Below, in pieces: positions 1 through 5,668 of a DNA stretch of 5,668 nucleotides; the first letter of the stretch is position 1; every line of letters starts with the position of its first letter. The position numbers and the translations under genes were made by a program. Under the pieces are notes generated by a model that ran no database searches, was not told the origin of the DNA, and was given only the letters and a program-made list of their open reading frames with translations. Source of the DNA: Bacillota bacterium (GTDB lineage Bacteria; Bacillota; Clostridia; Christensenellales; Pumilibacteraceae); assembly GCA_009780875.1 (NCBI GenBank), contig WQZE01000079.1:1-5668 (forward strand), read 5' to 3'.

Positions 1-27
1 AAATTTCCCTTGTTTTCGTTTGCCTAC

Positions 28-57
28 ATTATACCATTGTATGTATATGCGTGTCAA
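28..57 (-). promoter_or_regulatory. Strong sigma-A-type promoter, reading leftward out of the window
   Basis: On the minus strand there is a perfect -35 box TTGACA (52-57), an 18-base spacer, and a perfect -10 box TATAAT (28-33) preceded by TGG, which is an extended -10. The roughly 40 bases upstream of the -35 box are A/T-rich with A-runs, like an UP element. The likely start of transcription is an A near position 21. AAGGG at 7-11 could be a ribosome-binding site for a start codon just left of position 1, giving a leader of only about 20 bases. The downstream gene is not visible. In many Clostridia it would be apt or relA, but that is inference; a stable RNA is also possible. Confidence 0.82.
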
Positions 58-166
58 GCGTTTTTGGTTAAATTTCTATATATTTTAAATATATCATTTG
101 TTATCACGGGTTTCCCTTACACTCCTTGTCTCCCAACAAGTGCAGTGGAAACGACTTGGGATGCAA
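58..166. repeat. 109-base direct repeat, copy A
   Basis: This copy begins GCGTTT and ends ACTTGGGATGCAA, exactly as copy B does, and the two abut head to tail. Hand alignment of about 100 bases with a single one-base indel gives about 70% identity. Substitutions fall about evenly over the three codon positions (10, 8 and 12), so the repeat does not look protein-coding. On the minus strand CACT/AGTG and CTTGT/ACAAG can form an interrupted hairpin within 121-147. The left boundary touches the -35 box of the promoter, so this copy also supplies the A/T-rich DNA upstream of it. Confidence 0.7.
78..94. repeat. A/T-only inverted repeat upstream of the left promoter
   Basis: Two perfect 8-base arms (ATATATTT and AAATATAT on the minus strand) flank one base. 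It lies inside repeat copy A, about 20 bases upstream of the -35 box. It could be a binding site for a dimeric regulator or simply part of the A/T-rich UP-like DNA. Copy B has a degraded version (TATATTTAGAATAAATA), so the symmetry is not kept between the repeats. Being built only of A and T, it may be chance. Confidence 0.4.
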
Positions 167-275
167 GCGTTTCTTGTCATTTTTTATTTATTCTAAATAT
201 ACCCATTGTGTTTTCGGCTTTCCATCACTATCCCTTGGCTACCAACCAGCAATGTTGAAAAAACTTGGGATGCAA
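167..275. repeat. 109-base direct repeat, copy B
   Basis: This is the second copy of the unit at 58-166, with the same ends and one extra base near position 238. On the minus strand the equivalent region can still form a hairpin (CATT with AGTG, and TTGG with CCAA around a TAG loop), even though several bases differ from copy A. That mild covariation hints at a structured RNA or a folded DNA site, but two copies are too few to prove it. The function is unknown. Confidence 0.7.
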
Positions 276-398
276 ATTTTTATATGGATTTGTGCTTGCA
301 AAAGAATGTGTGGATTATCCCGCCTCCTACTATGTAGCCCCTTGTGCCAAAACTGAGGCAAAGGTTGATTTGCAATACGCACAGCAACCAAATTGCCC

Positions 399-2828
399 TT
401 AGTTGCTGGCTTGTACCAAAGCGTGGTACACCTTGGATTTGTGCAAGTCTGTTTTGATGGGGGGAGCAAGGGTGTATCCAAAGCCCGGTGTCTTGTCAAG
501 AGACAGCAAAGCAAGGTCGGCAAAAACTGCCAGTCCTGCCGCAATTTGCACGGGATTGATTCCTTGGCTTTGGGAGATTTTGCTGATTACTTCCAAAGCA
601 TTTTTGCCTTGCACAGATTCTGACTTGATGGCTGCAAAGGCAGACAAAAAAGCCTCTCTACGGGTGTCCAATCCGTGGGTGTACGGGCGGTTGCTGACCA
701 CAAAAAGCCCTGTACTTTTCTTGTGAGCACCCAGTCTCCTTGCAATCTCCGCCATCGTGCTCTCCAAAAAATGTGTGTCCACAAAAACCACTTGGTCATA
801 AGAGCCCAGTTGCAAAGCCTCCAAATCGGGTGCCACCATCGCCTTGCTCAAATTGTTGATATTGTCCGTATACAAAAAGTACTCACTATCCAACTGTTTG
901 ATTTTTTGTGCTTGCACTTGCTCCAAGGCTGCTTGGGTGCCACAAATCACAAGCGTGCCAAAGGGCTTTGCAATATCTTTGATTTGTTCTATGCCAATTG
1001 TTTGAGCGTCCACGACTCCACGCCCCACAGATACGCCAAGCCTTGCATTGACCCACACACTGGATGCTTTTGCCAAGTCCTCCAAAATCACCAAGCGGGT
1101 TTGCTCCGCCCCCACGCAAATACCTTTGACACTCGTTTTTTTGTTGAACACATTGAGCCCAATGTCCAACGCCAACTTGACAAAACTCCCACTTTGAAAT
1201 CTAAAATCATCAAGATTCCCAAAACACATTGCTTGCAAACTCTCATCAATCAACAAAGAAGTGTGTTGGTTTTTGATATTGGTGCACCGAATACTTTGAC
1301 TAGCAATAGCAAAAACGGGTCGTTCAAACCCCACGCCAAACGGCTCCAAAGCATCCAAGGATACAATGTTGTCAACGGTTGCCTCTGCCGCCTCTATCTC
1401 CAAATCATACTTGACAAAGCCCCTAAACAATCCAGCATCAAAGGACTCCAAGTACTCACAAATTTTTTGCTCAAACGCCTCCACTTGGTCGGCATAGATA
1501 CTAAACCCTGCGGCTTGTTTGTGTCCCCCAAACTCAATCAAAGTGTCCTTGGCGTGGTGCAACAACTCATACAAGTTGACGCCATCCACACCCCTTGCCG
1601 TACCTTTGAGAATGCTGGGGGCACTTTTGGTATCTGTGGCTTTCTCATCTTTTTCGCCACCACCTGCCAACACAAAAGAAGGTCTGCCAAACTCTGCTTT
1701 GAGCCGTGCTGCCAAGATGCCCGTCAAGCCTTTCTCCCACGCTGGGTTGCAAAGCACGACCGCCCTTTTGGACAAAGCCCCTGGCTTGTTTGCCAAAATC
1801 TCCTTGGCCTCCAAAAACTGTTGCTCACTCATCAGTTTGCGTTTTTCGTTGTTGTGGACAATCGCCTCAGCACACCTTTCAATCTCTTTTGCATCCTCAC
1901 TAGACAAAAGTATCAGGGCATCCAAGGCGTCACCCATCCTCCCGCACACATTGATTCTGGGCGTAATTTTGTATGCGACATCCCCGCTTGTCACGGTGTC
2001 AATCTCTACCATAGACTTGATTTTTTGCAAGCCCGTATTGCAAAAACGGCTATTGATTTGTTTCAAGCCTTGTCTTACAATATGTCTATTCTCATCCACG
2101 AGTGGCACCATATCTCCAATGGTTGCCACGCACGCCAAGTCGGTGTATGCTTGTGCACGCTCCATTCCTACGCACGCCTGTGCCACTTTGAGTGCCACAC
2201 CCGCCCCGCAAAGATATTTGTCTGGGTACGCACACCCTTTTTGCTTTGGGTTGATGATGGTGCACTTGGGCAAGTGTTCACCCGGCTCGTGGTGGTCCGT
2301 CACTACAATTTCTATGCCCAATCTCTTGATATACTCCACCTCACTGACCGCCGATATCCCACAATCACAAGTCACTATCAGTGCCGGCTTGCCAATCCCT
2401 ACCACCTCATCAATTGATTTTTGATTGAGCCCATAGCCACTATTGCGCTTGGGTATGTGCACCCTGACATCTGCAATGCCAAACTGCACAAATACTTTTT
2501 TCAAAATGGCCGCACTGCACACCCCATCACAATCATAGTCTCCCCATACCAAAACCTGTTTGCCTTGATTTTTTGCTTGTGTGAGCATATGCACAAGCGT
2601 ATCCATTCCTTTGAGCAAAAGCGGATCAAAAAAATCAACTCCTTTCCCAAAGACAAATTCTTGGATGGCTTGCTCTGTACAAAACCCACGCAAATACAAA
2701 ACATTGGCGGCAATCTCACTGATTCCACACTGTTTTGCAAGCGTTTTGATTTTGCTACGCTCCTCACTACTTGGATGAGCGGCAAGATGGGACTTGTCTA
2801 CACCCCACTCTTTTTTTATGAGTTTCAT
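399..2828 (-). CDS. recJ: Single-stranded-DNA-specific exonuclease RecJ
   Basis: RecJ degrades single-stranded DNA 5' to 3' in the cytoplasm during recombination and repair. The 809-residue protein is complete and near the usual Gram-positive length of about 790. The DHH domain shows motif I GDYDCDG (96-102), motif II TCDCGIS (153-159), motif III TDHHEPGEHLP (177-187) and motif IV GDMVPL (238-243) followed by ENR. D99, D101, D155, H179, H180 and D239 match the metal ligands by homology. DHHA1 follows at about 356-460, with GTARG (409-413) and FGGHKQAAGF (433-442). An OB-fold region (about 472-575, with LEPFGVG at 494-500) and a C-terminal RecJ_C-type domain (about 580-809) complete it. A TAG stop lies in frame 15 bases upstream of the ATG, which fixes the start. 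AGGA occurs both 10 and 2 bases before the ATG. No catalytic residue is missing. The codons avoid TTA, CTA and TCA from residue 139 to 735. Confidence 0.96.
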   Translation of the reverse strand: MKLIKKEWGVDKSHLAAHPSSEERSKIKTLAKQCGISEIAANVLYLRGFCTEQAIQEFVFGKGVDFFDPLLLKGMDTLVHMLTQAKNQGKQVLVWGDYDCDGVCSAAILKKVFVQFGIADVRVHIPKRNSGYGLNQKSIDEVVGIGKPALIVTCDCGISAVSEVEYIKRLGIEIVVTDHHEPGEHLPKCTIINPKQKGCAYPDKYLCGAGVALKVAQACVGMERAQAYTDLACVATIGDMVPLVDENRHIVRQGLKQINSRFCNTGLQKIKSMVEIDTVTSGDVAYKITPRINVCGRMGDALDALILLSSEDAKEIERCAEAIVHNNEKRKLMSEQQFLEAKEILANKPGALSKRAVVLCNPAWEKGLTGILAARLKAEFGRPSFVLAGGGEKDEKATDTKSAPSILKGTARGVDGVNLYELLHHAKDTLIEFGGHKQAAGFSIYADQVEAFEQKICEYLESFDAGLFRGFVKYDLEIEAAEATVDNIVSLDALEPFGVGFERPVFAIASQSIRCTNIKNQHTSLLIDESLQAMCFGNLDDFRFQSGSFVKLALDIGLNVFNKKTSVKGICVGAEQTRLVILEDLAKASSVWVNARLGVSVGRGVVDAQTIGIEQIKDIAKPFGTLVICGTQAALEQVQAQKIKQLDSEYFLYTDNINNLSKAMVAPDLEALQLGSYDQVVFVDTHFLESTMAEIARRLGAHKKSTGLFVVSNRPYTHGLDTRREAFLSAFAAIKSESVQGKNALEVISKISQSQGINPVQIAAGLAVFADLALLSLDKTPGFGYTLAPPIKTDLHKSKVYHALVQASN

Positions 2829-2894
2829 ATTCCTAGTATCCTATTTTGCCCCTATGCACAACATTCAAAAGCAATTTGCATCCAACTCCCGCAC

Positions 2895-2919
2895 CCCACT
2901 TGTGACCATTCCCACTTGT
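2895..2919 (-). repeat. Paired 9-base direct repeat in the recJ leader
   Basis: ACAAGTGGG occurs twice on the minus strand with a 16-base period, about 70-90 bases before the recJ start. Paired direct repeats at such spacing can be regulator sites, but no known operator matches and no promoter is anchored next to them. The gap is rich in similar ACAAG and GCAAAGG words, so low sequence complexity may explain it. Confidence 0.35.
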
Positions 2920-3010
2920 CCAACCTTTGCTTGCATCGTGCACATCTTGGCTTGTACCCTACAAATCACCTTTGCAAAATCATTTTTTGCTTGTCACAAA
3001 TCCTCTTTTG

Positions 3011-3042
3011 CAAAAAAACTCACTCCCGACGGAGTGAGTTTT
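3011..3042 (-). terminator. Rho-independent terminator of the secD-secF unit
   Basis: A perfect 12-base stem (AAAACTCACTCC paired with GGAGTGAGTTTT) closes a 4-base loop at 3015-3042. On the minus strand the stem runs straight into seven T residues (3012-3018), so termination acts on leftward transcripts from secF. On the plus strand only four T residues follow. A second perfect inverted repeat (8-base arms, 5-base loop, 3040-3060) lies on the secF side and shares three bases with the stem, so both cannot form fully at once. Confidence 0.88.
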
Positions 3043-3060
3043 GAAAATCAATTTTTCAAA
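3040..3060. repeat. Small inverted repeat overlapping the terminator stem
   Basis: TTTGAAAA and TTTTCAAA form perfect 8-base arms around a 5-base loop. The three bases 3040-3042 belong to both this hairpin and the terminator. It is A/U-rich and weaker than the terminator stem, so it would not be expected to block termination. It may just extend the 3' end structure of the secF message. Confidence 0.45.
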
Positions 3061-3154
3061 GCCAAGCACTTTGCCCAAATGGCAGTGTTGAATTTTACAC
3101 TTTCACTTTGCAAATAGATACCTGACCCTTTGCAATGGTGTTTTGTCTCAACGC

Positions 3155-4252
3155 TCAATTTGCCACTTGTTGCTCATTCTTGCTTGCTACACTCTTTGTC
3201 TTCTTTGTTTTTTTATTTTTCTTGGTAAAAAGTTTTTTGAGAAATGCACCCACACCTTTGAGGAAAGCGTGCTTTTGCATCAAATCCAAGTGGCGTGTTG
3301 CAACCATTGCAAACAAGGACGGTGCCACAAAAATACTTGTCACCGAACTTGACAAAATACCTATCAACAACGGCAGTGCAAACAACCGAAGCCCGCTCCC
3401 ACCCACGGCTACAAACACGGCGGTCATTGCAAGTCCGACCACCAAGGCACCCAACGACCTTCCCAACGATTTTTGAATGCCCGCATTGGCAATTTGGTTG
3501 GCACTATGCTGTGCAATATCTTTCTCTTTGAGTTCTTCCCGTATGCGGTCAAAGACAAGGGTGCAACTCAAAATACTGTACACCATCGTCGCAATGATTG
3601 CTACCACAAAAGAAGAACCAATTTGAAATCTTGTCAAAGCCGCCAACGCAAAGACAACGGCGATATCAAGCACCATCACAAGCAAAGTCGCCAATCCACT
3701 CACAAAGTTGTAACGGAAAGACAAATAAATCAAAAGGATGACCATCGCCAAAATAAGTGCCAAAACACTGGTAAAAATCACCTTGCCACCAATACTAGGC
3801 CCATTGTAACCCTCGTATACGGCAATCCCTGCAAAGGGGTCATTGGCAAAATATTGTGCATTGATACCCTCTACAATTTGCGTCCCCAACTCATCCATAA
3901 AAGATTGGTCACCCACGGCATTGTACACAAACTGAATCCCTGCTGTATTGTCTTTGCCAAATCGTTGTGTAGAGATAACACGCACATTTTTTCCATCCTT
4001 TTGCGTGTTTTCAATGATACCTGTTATCTCTTTTTGATAGTCCTTGACGGTGTCATCGGTCAATCGCTCGCCCATCTGTACGCTGAGCGTATATCCACCT
4101 ACAAAGTCTTTTGAAAAATTGAAAGGTCTCCCCGTGAAAGTTGCCGATAAAATCGCCATCACAAGACCCGCTACCAAAAGCAACCCAAACACGGTCAAGT
4201 AAAGGGTTCTTTTTTCTACTATTTTTTTGCCAAGCATCTTGCTTGTATCCAT
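3155..4252 (-). CDS. secF: Protein translocase subunit SecF
   Basis: SecF partners SecD in the membrane, where the pair uses the ion gradient to help exported proteins finish crossing after SecA/SecYEG. The 365-residue protein has a first membrane segment at about 17-37, an extracytoplasmic domain at about 40-155 that opens with KDFVGG (48-53, the family's DFTGG motif), then five more membrane segments at about 158-314. YNGPSIGG (149-156) and FDRIREE (234-240) are clear family signatures. The tail from about 338 is lysine-rich and hydrophilic, longer than in E. coli SecF (323 residues). The family's YSxND motif reads YSILS, so the position of E. coli D213 is Ser229; the partner arginine (E. 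coli R247) is kept as R265. The ATG sits 21 bases after the secD stop with GGGGG about 10 bases upstream, so secD and secF are one operon. It ends before a strong terminator. Confidence 0.95.
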   Translation of the reverse strand: MDTSKMLGKKIVEKRTLYLTVFGLLLVAGLVMAILSATFTGRPFNFSKDFVGGYTLSVQMGERLTDDTVKDYQKEITGIIENTQKDGKNVRVISTQRFGKDNTAGIQFVYNAVGDQSFMDELGTQIVEGINAQYFANDPFAGIAVYEGYNGPSIGGKVIFTSVLALILAMVILLIYLSFRYNFVSGLATLLVMVLDIAVVFALAALTRFQIGSSFVVAIIATMVYSILSCTLVFDRIREELKEKDIAQHSANQIANAGIQKSLGRSLGALVVGLAMTAVFVAVGGSGLRLFALPLLIGILSSSVTSIFVAPSLFAMVATRHLDLMQKHAFLKGVGAFLKKLFTKKNKKTKKTKSVASKNEQQVAN

Positions 4253-4273
4253 AACATTCAGACCCCCACTCTA

Positions 4274-5668
4274 CTATGCTTTGTTCGTTGCCATTTCTAC
4301 GGGATTCACCCTCTCTACATCTGTATGCATTATCACACCAGACTCCTCATCCACAACGATACCCTCGCCTCTTTTGAGGCCCATCTTGTCAGCCTTTTTG
4401 TCTCCCAAAATGGCAGCCATATAGCGCAACAATTTTCCAAACACAAAAACCATACTAAACATTGACACCAAAGTGGCTATCAACAACACCAAGCCAAATC
4501 CCTTGAACACACCAGGTACAAAACCCAAAATCACAATGCTTGCAACGAGTGACACGATATGCGTATCCAGCATTGCCATAAAACCTCTATGAAACCCAGC
4601 CGCCAAGGAAGCATTGAGTGACTTGCCCGCTTTGTACTCTTCTTTGACTTTTTGAATGATGACAAAAGCCGCATCCACAGCGAGAGCCACTCCCACCAAT
4701 ACACCGGCAACGCCCGCAATAGACAATCTCACCCAAGGTACGACCGCCAAACCAAACAACAAAAGTACGGAGAACATTACAAACGCAAAAGCCGCCATCA
4801 ATCCCATAAACTTGTACCGCACGCACAAATAAGCAATGACCGCAGCCAATAGAACGCCCGCTGCAATAGCCACAAACAATTGTGTATTTTGTCCAAGTGT
4901 AGGTGCAAGGGGTGCAATCTCAATCGTTTTGAGTGGTGCCGCAAAACTGCCTGCCGCAAGTTGTGCCGCAAAAGTCGTGGCTTGTTCAAACGATTGCAAT
5001 CCCCCACTAATCACCGCCGTCCCATCCGTGATGTGTTGATTAAGCGAGATATTGGTTGTATTGACTGTTTGTCCTTTGGGCGTGACTTCTAGGACAAGGG
5101 TTTGCCCAATATTGTCACCCGTCACCCTGTCAAACTCTTTTTTTCCAAGGTCATTGAACTTGATGACCACCGCAATGGCAACACCCCCATAGTTTTTGAC
5201 AGGGGTTGCACTCTCAATATGAGAACCATTCATTTCTTCTTTGTCGTTGATTTTGAAAGACACGGTCGTTGGCTTGCCCACGGTCTCCAACATACTTTGC
5301 ACGCCTTCCGCCTCGGGAGCCTGCACTCTGATACGACTGACTCCTTGACGCACCACTGTTGACTCAGAGTACGCACTCACTACAAGATTTTCAAGACTGT
5401 CTCTTGTTTTGTCCATAGCAAGAGACAAGCCGTCTACTTCTTTGTCATCGGCCTCATACACGGCATAAAATCCGCCTTTGAGGTCAAGGCTCATCTGCAC
5501 GCTTGTCGCAAAAGAATTATACTTTTGCACCCCATTGTTGAAAGGCAAGTGAAAAGAAAGCACGGACATCAAAATGCCCACCAAGGTCAAAAAGCCCAAA
5601 ATAGAGATTTTGACAATGCTCCCCTTTTTTTTGAGTCGCCTATGTTTTTTGGGCTTTGCCCCCGTTTG
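4274..5668 (-). CDS. secD: Protein translocase subunit SecD (5' end outside the window)
   Basis: SecD is the larger subunit of the SecDF export motor. The frame is open through the right edge. A TTG codon at 5597-5599 falls inside the first membrane segment, and a basic stretch (PKKHRRLKKKG) lies upstream of it in frame, so the true start is outside the window; 464 residues are visible. Counting from that TTG as 1: membrane segment 1 at about 1-19; DLKGG (39-43); an extracytoplasmic domain to about 235 with LAAGSFAAPL (214-223) and PTLGQ (233-237); then five segments at about 241-392. AVDAAFVII (307-315) keeps the aspartate that matches E. coli D519 (D309). The family's DANxTT segment is changed to DTHIVS (345-350). 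A soluble C-tail of about 45 residues follows. The protein is separate from SecF, unlike the fused SecDF of Bacillus. Confidence 0.95.
   Translation of the reverse strand, partial: QTGAKPKKHRRLKKKGSIVKISILGFLTLVGILMSVLSFHLPFNNGVQKYNSFATSVQMSLDLKGGFYAVYEADDKEVDGLSLAMDKTRDSLENLVVSAYSESTVVRQGVSRIRVQAPEAEGVQSMLETVGKPTTVSFKINDKEEMNGSHIESATPVKNYGGVAIAVVIKFNDLGKKEFDRVTGDNIGQTLVLEVTPKGQTVNTTNISLNQHITDGTAVISGGLQSFEQATTFAAQLAAGSFAAPLKTIEIAPLAPTLGQNTQLFVAIAAGVLLAAVIAYLCVRYKFMGLMAAFAFVMFSVLLLFGLAVVPWVRLSIAGVAGVLVGVALAVDAAFVIIQKVKEEYKAGKSLNASLAAGFHRGFMAMLDTHIVSLVASIVILGFVPGVFKGFGLVLLIATLVSMFSMVFVFGKLLRYMAAILGDKKADKMGLKRGEGIVVDEESGVIMHTDVERVNPVEMATNKA

Larger units (their letters stand above)
1..398. other. 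Non-coding gap between recJ and a gene to the left
   Basis: No credible protein gene lies here. From right to left it holds about 120 bases after the recJ stop without a clear terminator, then two diverged 109-base direct repeats (58-275), then a strong minus-strand promoter (28-57). The stretch 276-375 is possibly a third, badly decayed repeat copy: it shares a CCTTG block and a terminal TTTGCAA with the other copies, but little else. Just after recJ the minus strand can pair GGTTG with CAACC around a 17-base loop, with no T-run behind it, so I do not call it a terminator. Open frames in the gap on the plus strand show no ribosome-binding site and no coding pattern. Confidence 0.7.
2829..3154. 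other. Gap between secF and recJ: terminator, then recJ leader
   Basis: The secF side (3043-3154) holds the end of the secF transcript. A 36-codon minus-strand frame (3048-3158) overlaps the secF stop and ends at the terminator, but has no ribosome-binding site. Next comes the terminator at 3011-3042. The recJ side (2829-3010) has no clear promoter. The best candidate on the minus strand is TTGAAT with a TAGGAT 19 bases on, which would leave almost no leader and is weak. The minus-strand 9-mer ACAAGTGGG occurs twice, at 2895-2903 and 2911-2919, 16 bases apart. No LexA-type box of the GAAC-N4-GTTC kind was seen. Confidence 0.65.

Noticed and set aside
58..275. The repeats as a CRISPR array or a tandem riboswitch
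   Set aside because: There are only two units, they are diverged and 109 bases long with no short identical repeat and unique spacer pattern, and none of the conserved cores of glycine, T-box or other known riboswitches is visible.
10..356. Two plus-strand frames (82 and 76 codons) across the 109-base repeats, whose translation shows a repeated peptide of the form LPTSxVExTWDA
   Set aside because: Over that 12-codon block most differences fall in third positions, which looked coding at first. Over the full alignable repeat the substitutions are 10, 8 and 12 by codon position, the second copy is shifted by one base and reads into a stop, and no ribosome-binding site is present.
239..544. A 101-codon minus-strand frame running over the recJ end into the gap
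   Set aside because: Most of it overlaps the recJ C-terminal domain in another frame, and it has no family match or start signal.
675..2417. A 580-codon plus-strand open frame opposite recJ
   Set aside because: It lies in exact anti-register with recJ, and is open only because recJ avoids TTA, CTA and TCA. recJ has all its catalytic motifs on the other strand; the antisense product shows no domain and starts with an unsupported GTG.
1519..2424. A 301-codon plus-strand open frame opposite recJ in another phase
   Set aside because: It is fully inside recJ, has no recognisable domain and no ribosome-binding site; it is a codon-bias shadow.
2421..3117. Plus-strand frames of 207 and 107 codons over the recJ start and the gap
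   Set aside because: They are antisense to the recJ N-terminus and run through the secF terminator; the translations have no domain signature.
5597..5599. TTG as the start codon of secD
   Set aside because: It lies within the first membrane segment, and the in-frame upstream codons give the basic N-terminal stretch expected of SecD, so the gene begins beyond the window.

Overview
The window is an ordinary housekeeping stretch read entirely from the minus strand. It holds three protein genes, in transcription order from right to left: secD (5' end cut by the right edge), secF and recJ. The order secD-secF-recJ, separate rather than fused SecD and SecF, and a RecJ with the extra C-terminal domain common in Gram-positive bacteria all suggest a Bacillota genome, most likely class Clostridia. 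In many Clostridia apt and relA follow recJ, and yajC and tgt precede secD. Neither flank is visible here, so this is inference. No plasmid, phage, insertion sequence, CRISPR array, tRNA or rRNA is seen.

Layout. 4274-5668 (minus): secD, open through the right edge. 4253-4273: a 21-base spacer with a G-rich ribosome-binding site. 3155-4252 (minus): secF, clearly co-transcribed with secD. 2829-3154: a 326-base gap holding a textbook minus-strand terminator, so the sec pair forms one unit and recJ is at least partly uncoupled from it. 399-2828 (minus): recJ. 1-398: a non-coding gap with a two-copy diverged direct repeat of 109 bases and then a very strong sigma-A-type promoter firing leftward out of the window. 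A possible ribosome-binding site sits 6 bases from the left edge, so a further minus-strand gene probably starts just outside.

How the genes work together. SecD and SecF form the membrane subcomplex that uses the ion gradient to help pull proteins across the membrane after SecA/SecYEG. RecJ is an unrelated 5'-to-3' single-strand DNA exonuclease for recombination and repair. The link between them is conserved position, not shared function.

Points worth a second look: SecF lacks the transmembrane aspartate that matches E. coli SecF D213; the 109-base repeats carry a possibly conserved hairpin; the left-edge promoter looks unusually strong; and recJ runs 597 codons without a TTA, CTA or TCA codon, which is why a large false antisense ORF appears. 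I found no convincing new biological system.
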